A stretch of DNA of 64,000 nucleotides from Auanema rhodensis (Eukaryota; Nematoda; Chromadorea; Rhabditida; Rhabditidae), in NCBI GenBank assembly GCA_964057225.1, contig OZ059897.1, forward strand, positions 19,840,001 through 19,904,000, given 5' to 3'. Positions within the stretch are counted from its first letter, which is position 1, and each line of letters begins with the position of its first letter. The notes below the pieces were generated by a model. The model was not told where the DNA came from. It saw nothing but the letters and a program-made list of their open reading frames with translations, and did not search any database. The position numbers and the translations under genes are program-made. Of the stretch, positions 24,222-38,100 are shown one piece after another.

Positions 24222-27200
24222 CTTAAAAATCCGCATCGAATGCACTATACTACATTGAGAAACACTTGATACAAAAATTAGTTATGATCGTTTGAAAAAT
24301 GATGCATTAGTGTATGTTGAGTTTCCATTTACACTCAACATTGCTTCCAAAAACATTTTGACAAAAATTTTTTCGAAAAATTTCAAAATAATTCAGCAAA
24401 AAGTAGATGTTTTTAGATTCCATTTTTCAAGGCAAAGACGATGGACAATGTTATTCAACGAAAAAATTAATTCTTCAGGGTGAAAATCGAGGATATAAGT
24501 GTGAACTTATAAAAGTTGATATCTCGGTGCATTTTTAAGCTAGCGCAAATCTGATAACACAGATCGACGCAGCTTTAAAATCCGCATCGAATGCACTATA
24601 CTACATTGAGAAACGCTTGATACAAAAATTAGTTCTGATGGTTTGAAAAATGATGCATTAGTGTATGTTGAGTTTCCATGTACACTCAACATTGCTTCCA
24701 AAAACATTTTGACAAAAATTTTTTCGAAAAATTTCAGAATAATTTAGCAAAAAGTAGATGTTTTTAGATTCCATTTTTCAAGGCAAAGACGATGGACAAT
24801 GTTATTCAACGAAAAAATTAATTCTTCAGGGTGAAAATCGAGGATATAAGTGTGAACTTATATCAGTTGATATCTCGGTGCATTTTTAAGCTAGCGCAAA
24901 TCTGATAACACAGATCGACGCAGCTTAAAAATCCGGATCGAATGCACTATACTACATTGAAGAACGCTTAATACAAAAATTAGTTATGATCGTTTGAAAA
25001 ATGATGCATTAGTGTATGTTGAGTTTCCATGTACACTCAACATTGCTTCCAAAAACATTTTGACAAAAATTTTTTCGAAAAATTTCAAAATAATTTAGCA
25101 AAAAGTAGATGTTTTTAGATTCCATTTTTCAAGGCAAAGACGATGGACAATGTTATTCAACGAAAAAATTAATTCTTCAGGGTGAAAATCGAGGATATAA
25201 GTGTGAACTTATATCAGTTGATATCTCGGTGCATTTTTAAGCTAGCGCAAATCTGATAACACAGATCGACGCAGCTTAAAAATCCGGATCGAATGCACTA
25301 TACTACATTAAGAAACGCTTGATACAAAAATTAGTTATGATCGTTTGAAAAATGATGCATTAGTGTATGTTGAGTTTCCATTTACACTCAACATTGCTTC
25401 CAAAAACATTTTGACAAAAATTTTTTCGAAAAATTTCAAAATAATTCAGCAAAAAGTAGATGTTTTTAGATTCCATTTTTCAAGGCAAAGACGATGGACA
25501 ATGTTATTCAACGAAAAAATTAATTCTTCAGGGTGAAAATCGAGGATATAAGTGTGAACTTATAAAAGTTGATATCTCGGTGCATTTTTAAGCTAGCGCA
25601 AATCTGATAACACAGATCGACGCAGCTTAAAAATCCGCATCGAATGCACTATACTACATTGAGAAACACTTGATACAAAAATTAGTTATGATCGTTTGAA
25701 AAATGATGCATTAGTGTATGTTGAGTTTCCATTTACACTCAACATTGCTTCCAAAAACATTTTGACAAAAATTTTTTCGAAAAATTTCAAAATAATTCAG
25801 CAAAAAGTAGATGTTTTTAGATTCCATTTTTCAAGGCAAAGACGATGGACAATGTTATTCAACGAAAAAATTAATTCTTCAGGGTGAAAATCGAGGATAT
25901 AAGTGTGAACTTATATCAGTTGATATCTCGGTGCATTTTTAAGCTAGCGCAAATCTGATAACACAGATCGACGCAGCTTAAAAATCCGCATCGAATGCAC
26001 TATACTACATTGAGAAACGCTTGATACAAAAATTAGTTATAATCGTTTGAAAAATGATGCATTAGTGTATGTTGAGTTTCCATTTACACTCAACATTGCT
26101 TCCAAAAACATTTTGACAAAAATTTTTTCGAAAAATTTCAAAATAATTCAGCAAAAAGTAGATGTTTTTAGATTCCATTTTTCAAGGCAAAGACGATGGA
26201 CAATGTTATTCAACGAAAAAATTAATTCTTCAGGGTGAAAATCGAGGATATAAGTGTGAACTTATAAAAGTTGATATCTCGGTGCATTTTTAAGCTAGCG
26301 CAAATCTGATAACACAGATCGACGCAGCTTAAAAATCCGCATCGAATGCACTATACTACATTGAGAAACGCTTGATACAAAAATTAGTTATAATCGTTTG
26401 AAAAATGATGCATTAGTGTATGTTGAGTTTCCATGTACACTCAACATTGCTTCCAAAAACATTTTGACAAAAATTTTTTCGAAAAATTTCAAAATAATTT
26501 AGCAAAAAGTAGATGTTTTTAGATTTCATTTTTCAAGGCAAAGACGATGGACAATGTTATTCAACGAAAAAATTAATTCTTCAGGGTGAAAATCGAGGAT
26601 ATAAGTGTGAACTTATATCAGTTGATATCTCGGTGCATTTTTAAGCTAGCGCAAATCTGATAACACAGATCGACGCAGCTTAAAAATCCGGATCGAATGC
26701 ACTATACTACATTGAAGAACGCTTAATACAAAAATTAGTTATGATCGTTTGAAAAATGATGCATTAGTGTATGTTGAGTTTCCATGTACACTCAACATTG
26801 CTTCCAAAAACATTTTGACAAAAATTTTTTCGAAAAATTTCAAAATAATTTAGCAAAAAGTAGATGTTTTTAGATTCCATTTTTCAAGGCAAAGACGATG
26901 GACAATGTTATTCAACGAAAAAATTAATTCTTCAGGGTGAAAATCGAGGATATAAGTGTGAACTTATATCAGTTGATATCTCGGTGCATTTTTAAGCTAG
27001 CGCAAATCTGATAACACAGATCGACGCAGCTTAAAAATCCGGATCGAATGCACTATACTACATTAAGAAACGCTTGATACAAAAATTAGTTATGATCGTT
27101 TGAAAAATGATGCATTAGTGTATGTTGAGTTTCCATGTACACTCAACATTGCTTCCAAAAACATTTTGACAAAAATTTTTTCGAAAAATTTCAAAATAAT

Positions 27201-27380
27201 TTAGCAAAAAGTAGAAGTTTTTAGATTCCTTTTTTCAAGGCAAAGACGATGGACAATGTTATTCAACGAAAAAATTAATTCTTCAGGGTGAAAATCGAGG
27301 ATATAAGTGTGAACTTATATCAGTTGATATCTCGGTGCATTTTTAAGCTAGCGCAAATCTGATAACACAGATCGACGCAG
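24222..27380 (+). repeat. Transition zone of mosaic monomers (start of domain III)
   Basis: These nine monomers mix markers that are separate elsewhere. Four carry 'ccatttac' in place of 'ccatgtac' (24222, 25275, 25626, 25977) on different left-end backgrounds: 'aacacttgatac', 'ccggatcg' with 'attaagaaac', 'aacacttgatac' again, and 'ttataatcg'. The marker set 'ccggatcg' with 'attgaagaac' or 'attaagaaac' first appears here. So does 'agttctgatgg' (24573 monomer), which begins with 'gctttaaaat'. The pattern suggests gene conversion or repeated exchange. Confidence 0.8.
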
Positions 27381-30300
27381 CTTAAAAATCCGCATCGAAT
27401 GCACTATACTACATTGAGAAACGCTTAATACAAAAATTAGTTATGATCGTTTGAAAAATGATGCATTAGTGTATGTTGAGTTTTCATGTACACTCAACAT
27501 TGCTTCCAAAAACATTTTGACAAAAATTTTTTCGAAAAATTTCAAAATAATTTAGCAAAAAGTAGAAGTTTTTAGATTCCTTTTTCCAAGGCAAAGACGA
27601 TGGACAATGTTATTCAACGAAAAAATTAATTCTTCAGGGTGAAAGTCGAGGATATAAGTGTGAACTTATATCAGTTGATATCTCGGTGCATTTTTAAGCT
27701 AGCGCAAATCTGATAACACAGATCGACGCAGCTTAAAAATCCGCATCGAATGCACTATACTACATTGAGAAACGCTTGATACAAAAATTAGTTATAATCG
27801 TTTGAAAAATGATGCATTAGTGTATGTTGAGTTTCCATGTACACTCAACATTGCTTCCAAAAACATTTTGACAAAAATTTTTTCGAAAAATTTCAAAATA
27901 ATTTAGCAAAAAGTAGATGTTTTTAGATTCCTTTTTTCAAGGCAAAGACGATGGACAATGTTATTTAACGAAAAAATTAATTCTTCAGGGTGAAAATCGA
28001 GGATATAAGTGTAAACTTATATCAGTTGATATCTCGGTGCATTTTTAAGCTAGCGCAAATCTGATAACACAGATCGACGCAGCTTAAAAATCCGCATCGA
28101 ATGCACTATACTACATTGAGAAACGCTTAATACAAAAATTAGTTATGATCGTTTGAAAAATGATGCATTAGTGTATGTTGAGTTTCCATGTACACTCAAC
28201 ATTGCTTCCAAAAACATTTTGACAAAAATTTTTTTCGAAAAATTTCAAAATAATTTAGCAAAAAGTAGATGTTTTTAGATTCCTTTTTTCAAGGCAAAGA
28301 CGATGGACAATGTTATTCAACGAAAAAAATTAATTCTTCAGGGTGAAAATCGGGTATATATGTGTGTACTTATATCAGTTGATATCTCGGTGCATTTTTA
28401 AGCTAGCGCAAATCTGATAACACAGATCGACGCAGCTTAAAAATCCGCATCGAATGCACTATACTACATTGAGAAACACTTGATACAAAAATTAGTTATG
28501 ATCGTTTGAAAAATGATGCATTAGTGTATGTTGAGTTTCCATGTACACTCAACATTGCTTCCAAAAACATTTTGACAAAAATTTTTTCGAAAAATTTCAA
28601 AATAATTCAGCAAAAAGTAGATGTTTTTAGATTCCATTTTTCAAGGCAAAGACGATGGACAATGTTATTCAACGAAAAAATTAATTCTTCAGGGTGAAAA
28701 TCGAGGATATAAGTGTGAACTTATAAAAGTTGATATCTCGGTGCATTTTTAAGCTAGCGCAAATCTGATAACACAGATCGACGCAGCTTAAAAATCCGCA
28801 TCGAATGCACTTCACTACATTGAGAAACGCTTGATACAAAAATTAGTTATAATCGTTTGAAAAATGATGCATTAGTGTATGTTGAGTTTCCATGTACACT
28901 CAACATTGCTTCCAAAAACATTTTGACAAAAATTTTTTCGAAAAATTTCAAAATAATTTAGCAAAAAGTAGATGTTTTTAGATTCCTTTTTTCAAGGCAA
29001 AGACGATGGACAATGTTATTCAACGAAAAAAATTAATTCTTCAGGGTGAAAATCGGGTATATATGTGTGTACTTATATCAGTTGATATCTCGGTGCATTT
29101 TTAAGCTAGCGCAAATCTGATAACACAGATCGACGCAGCTTAAAAATCCGCATCGAATGCACTTTACTACATTGAGAAACGCTTGATACAAAAATTAGTT
29201 ATAATCGTTTGAAAAATGATGCATTAGTGTATGTTGAGTTTCCATGTACACTCAACATTGCTTCCAAAAACATTTTGACAAAAATTTTTTCGAAAAATTT
29301 CAAAATAATTCAGCAAAAAGTAGATGTTTTTAGATTCCATTTTTCAAGGCAAAGACGATGGACAATGTTATTCAACGAAAAAATTAATTCTTCAGGGTGA
29401 AAATCGAGGATATAAGTGTGAACTTATAAAAGTTGATATCTCGGTGCATTTTTAAGCTAGCGCAAATCTGATAACACAGATCGACGCAGCTTAAAAATCC
29501 GCATCGAATGCACTATACTACATTGAGAAACGCTTGATACAAAAATTAGTTATAATCGTTTGAAAAATGATGCATTAGTGTATGTTGAGTTTCCATGTAC
29601 ACTCAACATTGCTTCCAAAAACATTTTGACAAAAATTTTTTCGAAAAATTTCAAAATAATTTAGCAAAAAGTAGATGTTTTTAGATTTCATTTTTCAAGG
29701 CAAAGACGATGGACAATGTTATTCAACGAAAAAATTAATTCTTCAGGGTGAAAATCGAGGATATAAGTGTGAACTTATAAAAGTTGATATCTCGGTGCAT
29801 TTTTAAGCTAGCGCAAATCTGATAACACAGATCGACGCAGCTTAAAAATCCGCATCGAATGCACTTTACTACATTGAGAAACGCTTGATACAAAAATTAG
29901 TTATAATCGTTTGAAAAATGATGCATTAGTGTATGTTGAGTTTCCATGTACACTCAACATTGCTTCCAAAAACATTTTGACAAAAATTTTTTCGAAAAAT
30001 TTCAAAATAATTTAGCAAAAAGTAGATGTTTTTAGATTTCATTTTTCAAGGCAAAGACGATGGACAATGTTATTCAACGAAAAAATTAATTCTTCAGGGT
30101 GAAAATCGAGGATATAGGTGTGAACTTATATCAGTTGATATCTCGGTGCATTTTTAAGCTAGCGCAAATCTGATAACACAGATCGACGCAGCTTGAAAAT
30201 CCGCATCGAATGCACTATACTACATTGAGAAACGCTTGATACAAAAATTAGTTCTGATGGTTTGGAAAATGATGCATTAGTGTATGTTGAGTTTCCATGT

Positions 30301-33300
30301 ACACTCAACATTGCTTCCAAAAACATTTTGACAAAAATTTTTTCGAAAAATTTCAGAATAATTTAGCAAAAAGTAGATGTTTTTAGATTCCATTTTTCAA
30401 GGCAAAGACGATGGACAATGTTATTCAACGAAAAAATTAATTCTTCAGGGTGAAAATCGAGGATATAAGTGTGAACTTATATCAGTTGATATCTCGGTGC
30501 ATTTTTAAGCTAGCGCAAATCTGATAACACAGATCGACGCAGCTTAAAAATCCGCATCGAATGCACTATACTACATTGAAGAACGCTTAATACAAAAATT
30601 AGTTATGATCGTTTGAAAAATGATGCATTAGTGTATGTTGAGTTTCCATGTACACTCAACATTGCTTCCAAAAACATTTTGACAAAAATTTTTTCGAAAA
30701 ATTTCAAAATAATTTAGCAAAAAGTAGATGTTTTTAGATTCCTTTTTTCAAGGCAAAGACGATGGACAATGTTATTCAACTAAAAAATTATTTCTTCAGG
30801 GTGAAAATCGAGGATATAAGTGTGAACTTATATCAGTTGATATCTCGGTGCATTTTTAAGCTAGCGCAAATCTGATAACACAGATCGACGCAGCTTAAAA
30901 ATCCGGATCGAATGCACTATACTACATTGAAGAACGCTTAATACAAAAATTAGTTATGATCGTTTGAAAAATGATGCATTAGTGTATGTTGAGTTTCCAT
31001 GTACACTCAACATTGCTTCCAAAAACATTTTGACAAAAATTTTTTCGAAAAATTTCAAAATAATTTAGCAAAAAGTAGATGTTTTTAGATTCCATTTTTC
31101 AAGGCAAAGACGATGGACAATGTTATTCAACGAAAAAATTAATTCTTCAGGGTGAAAATCGAGGATATAAGTGTGAACTTATATCAGTTGATATCTCGGT
31201 GCATTTTTAAGCTAGCGCAAATCTGATAACACAGATCGACGCAGCTTAAAAATCCGGATCGAATGCACTATACTACATTAAGAAACGCTTGATACAAAAA
31301 TTAGTTATGATCGTTTGAAAAATGATGCATTAGTGTATGTTGAGTTTCCATGTACACTCAACATTGCTTCCAAAAACATTTTGACAAAAATTTTTTCGAA
31401 AAATTTCAAAATAATTTAGCAAAAAGTAGAAGTTTTTAGATTCCTTTTTTCAAGGCAAAGACGATGGACAATGTTATTCAACGAAAAAATTAATTCTTCA
31501 GGGTGAAAATCGAGGATATAAGTGTGAACTTATATCAGTTGATATCTCGGTGCATTTTTAAGCTAGCGCAAATCTGATAACACAGATCGACGCAGCTTAA
31601 AAATCCGCATCGAATGCACTATACTACATTGAGAAACGCTTGATACAAAAATTAGTTATAATCGTTTGAAAAATGATGCATTAGTGTATGTTGAGTTTCC
31701 ATGTACACTCAACATTGCTTCCAAAAACATTTTGACAAAAATTTTTTCGAAAAATTTCAAAATAATTTAGCAAAAAGTAGATGTTTTTAGATTTCATTTT
31801 TCAAGGCAAAGACGATGGACAATGTTATTCAACGAAAAAATTAATTCTTCAGGGTGAAAATCGAGGATATAAGTGTGAACTTATAAAAGTTGATATCTCG
31901 GTGCATTTTTAAGCTAGCGCAAATCTGATAACACAGATCGACGCAGCTTAAAAATCCGCATCGAATGCACTTTACTACATTGAGAAACGCTTGATACAAA
32001 AATTAGTTATAATCGTTTGAAAAATGATGCATTAGTGTATGTTGAGTTTCCATGTACACTCAACATTGCTTCCAAAAACATTTTGACAAAAATTTTTTCG
32101 AAAAATTTCAAAATAATTCAGCAAAAAGTAGATGTTTTTAGATTCCATTTTTCAAGGCAAAGACGATGGACAATGTTATTCAACGAAAAAATTAATTCTT
32201 CAGGGTGAAAATCGAGGATATAAGTGTGAACTTATAAAAGTTGATATCTCGGTGCATTTTTAAGCTAGCGCAAATCTGATAACACAGATCGACGCAGCTT
32301 AAAAATCCGCATCGAATGCACTATACTACATTGAGAAACGCTTGATACAAAAATTAGTTATAATCGTTTGAAAAATGATGCATTAGTGTATGTTGAGTTT
32401 CCATGTACACTCAACATTGCTTCCAAAAACATTTTGACAAAAATTTTTTCGAAAAATTTCAAAATAATTTAGCAAAAAGTAGATGTTTTTAGATTCCTTT
32501 TTTCAAGGCAAAGACGATGGACAATGTTATTCAACTAAAAAATTATTTCTTCAGGGTGAAAATCGAGGATATAAGTGTGAACTTATATCAGTTGATATCT
32601 CGGTGCATTTTTAAGCTAGCGCAAATCTGATAACACAGATCGACGCAGCTTAAAAATCCGGATCGAATGCACTATACTACATTGAAGAACGCTTAATACA
32701 AAAATTAGTTATGATCGTTTGAAAAATGATGCATTAGTGTATGTTGAGTTTCCATGTACACTCAACATTGCTTCCAAAAACATTTTGACAAAAATTTTTT
32801 CGAAAAATTTCAAAATAATTTAGCAAAAAGTAGATGTTTTTAGATTCCTTTTTTCAAGGCAAAGACGATGGACAATGTTATTCAACTAAAAAATTATTTC
32901 TTCAGGGTGAAAATCGAGGATATAAGTGTGAACTTATATCAGTTGATATCTCGGTGCATTTTTAAGCTAGCGCAAATCTGATAACACAGATCGACGCAGC
33001 TTAAAAATCCGGATCGAATGCACTATACTACATTGAAGAACGCTTAATACAAAAATTAGTTATGATCGTTTGAAAAATGATGCATTAGTGTATGTTGAGT
33101 TTCCATGTACACTCAACATTGCTTCCAAAAACATTTTGACAAAAATTTTTTCGAAAAATTTCAAAATAATTTAGCAAAAAGTAGATGTTTTTAGATTCCA
33201 TTTTTCAAGGCAAAGACGATGGACAATGTTATTCAACGAAAAAATTAATTCTTCAGGGTGAAAATCGAGGATATAAGTGTGAACTTATATCAGTTGATAT

Positions 33301-35105
33301 CTCGGTGCATTTTTAAGCTAGCGCAAATCTGATAACACAGATCGACGCAGCTTAAAAATCCGGATCGAATGCACTATACTACATTAAGAAACGCTTGATA
33401 CAAAAATTAGTTATGATCGTTTGAAAAATGATGCATTAGTGTATGTTGAGTTTCCATGTACACTCAACATTGCTTCCAAAAACATTTTGACAAAAATTTT
33501 TTCGAAAAATTTCAAAATAATTTAGCAAAAAGTAGAAGTTTTTAGATTCCTTTTTTCAAGGCAAAGACGATGGACAATGTTATTCAACGAAAAAATTAAT
33601 TCTTCAGGGTGAAAATCGAGGATATAAGTGTGAACTTATATCAGTTGATATCTCGGTGCATTTTTAAGCTAGCGCAAATCTGATAACACAGATCGACGCA
33701 GCTTAAAAATCCGCATCGAATGCACTATACTACATTGAGAAACGCTTGATACAAAAATTAGTTATAATCGTTTGAAAAATGATGCATTAGTGTATGTTGA
33801 GTTTCCATGTACACTCAACATTGCTTCCAAAAACATTTTGACAAAAATTTTTTCGAAAAATTTCAAAATAATTTAGCAAAAAGTAGATGTTTTTAGATTT
33901 CATTTTTCAAGGCAAAGACGATGGACAATGTTATTCAACGAAAAAATTAATTCTTCAGGGTGAAAATCGAGGATATAAGTGTGAACTTATAAAAGTTGAT
34001 ATCTCGGTGCATTTTTAAGCTAGCGCAAATCTGATAACACAGATCGACGCAGCTTAAAAATCCGCATCGAATGCACTTTACTACATTGAGAAACGCTTGA
34101 TACAAAAATTAGTTATAATCGTTTGAAAAATGATGCATTAGTGTATGTTGAGTTTCCATGTACACTCAACATTGCTTCCAAAAACATTTTGACAAAAATT
34201 TTTTCGAAAAATTTCAAAATAATTTAGCAAAAAGTAGATGTTTTTAGATTTCATTTTTCAAGGCAAAGACGATGGACAATGTTATTCAACGAAAAAATTA
34301 ATTCTTCAGGGTGAAAATCGAGGATATAAGTGTGAACTTATATCAGTTGATATCTCGGTGCATTTTTAAGCTAGCGCAAATCTGATAACACAGATCGACG
34401 CAGCTTAAAAATCCGGATCGAATGCACTATACTACATTGAAGAACGCTTAATACAAAAATTAGTTATGATCGTTTGAAAAATGATGCATTAGTGTATGTT
34501 GAGTTTCCATGTACACTCAACATTGCTTCCAAAAACATTTTGACAAAAATTTTTTCGAAAAATTTCAAAATAATTTAGCAAAAAGTAGATGTTTTTAGAT
34601 TCCATTTTTCAAGGCAAAGACGATGGACAATGTTATTCAACGAAAAAATTAATTCTTCAGGGTGAAAATCGAGGATATAAGTGTGAACTTATATCAGTTG
34701 ATATCTCGGTGCATTTTTAAGCTAGCGCAAATCTGATAACACAGATCGACGCAGCTTAAAAATCCGGATCGAATGCACTATACTACATTAAGAAACGCTT
34801 GATACAAAAATTAGTTATGATCGTTTGAAAAATGATGCATTAGTGTATGTTGAGTTTCCATGTACACTCAACATTGCTTCCAAAAACATTTTGACAAAAA
34901 TTTTTTCGAAAAATTTCAAAATAATTTAGCAAAAAGTAGAAGTTTTTAGATTCCTTTTTTCAAGGCAAAGACGATGGACAATGTTATTCAACGAAAAAAT
35001 TAATTCTTCAGGGTGAAAATCGAGGATATAAGTGTGAACTTATATCAGTTGATATCTCGGTGCATTTTTAAGCTAGCGCAAATCTGATAACACAGATCGA
35101 CGCAG
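27381..35105 (+). repeat. 7,725-bp HOR, copy 1 (22 monomers)
   Basis: These 22 monomers total 7,725 bp (22 x 351 + 3). The extra bases come from a seventh T in 'attttttt' and a seventh A in 'gaaaaaaatt' in the monomer at 28083 (353 bp), and an extra A in the one at 28787 (352 bp). Markers in order include 'gagttttcatg' and 'gaaagtcg' (27381), 'tatttaacg' with 'gtgtaaac' (27732), 'cacttcac' (28787), 'gatataggtg' (29841), 'agttctgatgg' (30192) and 'caactaaaaaatt' (30543). The whole series restarts at 35106. The last three monomers (34053-35105) diverge in order from the second copy. Confidence 0.92.
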
Positions 35106-38100
35106 CTTAAAAATCCGCATCGAATGCACTATACTACATTGAGAAACGCTTAATACAAAAATTAGTTATGATCGTTTGAAAAATGATGCATTAGTGTATG
35201 TTGAGTTTTCATGTACACTCAACATTGCTTCCAAAAACATTTTGACAAAAATTTTTTCGAAAAATTTCAAAATAATTTAGCAAAAAGTAGAAGTTTTTAG
35301 ATTCCTTTTTCCAAGGCAAAGACGATGGACAATGTTATTCAACGAAAAAATTAATTCTTCAGGGTGAAAGTCGAGGATATAAGTGTGAACTTATATCAGT
35401 TGATATCTCGGTGCATTTTTAAGCTAGCGCAAATCTGATAACACAGATCGACGCAGCTTAAAAATCCGCATCGAATGCACTATACTACATTGAGAAACGC
35501 TTGATACAAAAATTAGTTATAATCGTTTGAAAAATGATGCATTAGTGTATGTTGAGTTTCCATGTACACTCAACATTGCTTCCAAAAACATTTTGACAAA
35601 AATTTTTTCGAAAAATTTCAAAATAATTTAGCAAAAAGTAGATGTTTTTAGATTCCTTTTTTCAAGGCAAAGACGATGGACAATGTTATTTAACGAAAAA
35701 ATTAATTCTTCAGGGTGAAAATCGAGGATATAAGTGTAAACTTATATCAGTTGATATCTCGGTGCATTTTTAAGCTAGCGCAAATCTGATAACACAGATC
35801 GACGCAGCTTAAAAATCCGCATCGAATGCACTATACTACATTGAGAAACGCTTAATACAAAAATTAGTTATGATCGTTTGAAAAATGATGCATTAGTGTA
35901 TGTTGAGTTTCCATGTACACTCAACATTGCTTCCAAAAACATTTTGACAAAAATTTTTTTCGAAAAATTTCAAAATAATTTAGCAAAAAGTAGATGTTTT
36001 TAGATTCCTTTTTTCAAGGCAAAGACGATGGACAATGTTATTCAACGAAAAAAATTAATTCTTCAGGGTGAAAATCGGGTATATATGTGTGTACTTATAT
36101 CAGTTGATATCTCGGTGCATTTTTAAGCTAGCGCAAATCTGATAACACAGATCGACGCAGCTTAAAAATCCGCATCGAATGCACTATACTACATTGAGAA
36201 ACACTTGATACAAAAATTAGTTATGATCGTTTGAAAAATGATGCATTAGTGTATGTTGAGTTTCCATGTACACTCAACATTGCTTCCAAAAACATTTTGA
36301 CAAAAATTTTTTCGAAAAATTTCAAAATAATTCAGCAAAAAGTAGATGTTTTTAGATTCCATTTTTCAAGGCAAAGACGATGGACAATGTTATTCAACGA
36401 AAAAATTAATTCTTCAGGGTGAAAATCGAGGATATAAGTGTGAACTTATAAAAGTTGATATCTCGGTGCATTTTTAAGCTAGCGCAAATCTGATAACACA
36501 GATCGACGCAGCTTAAAAATCCGCATCGAATGCACTTCACTACATTGAGAAACGCTTGATACAAAAATTAGTTATAATCGTTTGAAAAATGATGCATTAG
36601 TGTATGTTGAGTTTCCATGTACACTCAACATTGCTTCCAAAAACATTTTGACAAAAATTTTTTCGAAAAATTTCAAAATAATTTAGCAAAAAGTAGATGT
36701 TTTTAGATTCCTTTTTTCAAGGCAAAGACGATGGACAATGTTATTCAACGAAAAAAATTAATTCTTCAGGGTGAAAATCGGGTATATATGTGTGTACTTA
36801 TATCAGTTGATATCTCGGTGCATTTTTAAGCTAGCGCAAATCTGATAACACAGATCGACGCAGCTTAAAAATCCGCATCGAATGCACTTTACTACATTGA
36901 GAAACGCTTGATACAAAAATTAGTTATAATCGTTTGAAAAATGATGCATTAGTGTATGTTGAGTTTCCATGTACACTCAACATTGCTTCCAAAAACATTT
37001 TGACAAAAATTTTTTCGAAAAATTTCAAAATAATTCAGCAAAAAGTAGATGTTTTTAGATTCCATTTTTCAAGGCAAAGACGATGGACAATGTTATTCAA
37101 CGAAAAAATTAATTCTTCAGGGTGAAAATCGAGGATATAAGTGTGAACTTATAAAAGTTGATATCTCGGTGCATTTTTAAGCTAGCGCAAATCTGATAAC
37201 ACAGATCGACGCAGCTTAAAAATCCGCATCGAATGCACTATACTACATTGAGAAACGCTTGATACAAAAATTAGTTATAATCGTTTGAAAAATGATGCAT
37301 TAGTGTATGTTGAGTTTCCATGTACACTCAACATTGCTTCCAAAAACATTTTGACAAAAATTTTTTCGAAAAATTTCAAAATAATTTAGCAAAAAGTAGA
37401 TGTTTTTAGATTTCATTTTTCAAGGCAAAGACGATGGACAATGTTATTCAACGAAAAAATTAATTCTTCAGGGTGAAAATCGAGGATATAAGTGTGAACT
37501 TATAAAAGTTGATATCTCGGTGCATTTTTAAGCTAGCGCAAATCTGATAACACAGATCGACGCAGCTTAAAAATCCGCATCGAATGCACTTTACTACATT
37601 GAGAAACGCTTGATACAAAAATTAGTTATAATCGTTTGAAAAATGATGCATTAGTGTATGTTGAGTTTCCATGTACACTCAACATTGCTTCCAAAAACAT
37701 TTTGACAAAAATTTTTTCGAAAAATTTCAAAATAATTTAGCAAAAAGTAGATGTTTTTAGATTTCATTTTTCAAGGCAAAGACGATGGACAATGTTATTC
37801 AACGAAAAAATTAATTCTTCAGGGTGAAAATCGAGGATATAGGTGTGAACTTATATCAGTTGATATCTCGGTGCATTTTTAAGCTAGCGCAAATCTGATA
37901 ACACAGATCGACGCAGCTTGAAAATCCGCATCGAATGCACTATACTACATTGAGAAACGCTTGATACAAAAATTAGTTCTGATGGTTTGGAAAATGATGC
38001 ATTAGTGTATGTTGAGTTTCCATGTACACTCAACATTGCTTCCAAAAACATTTTGACAAAAATTTTTTCGAAAAATTTCAGAATAATTTAGCAAAAAGTA

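Noticed and set aside
24573-24923. Hammerhead ribozyme core ('ctgatgg ... gaaa') in the 'agttctgatgg' monomers
   Set aside because: CUGAUGA is not matched at its last base, no stem II separates it from GAAA, and most monomers read 'atgatcg' instead.
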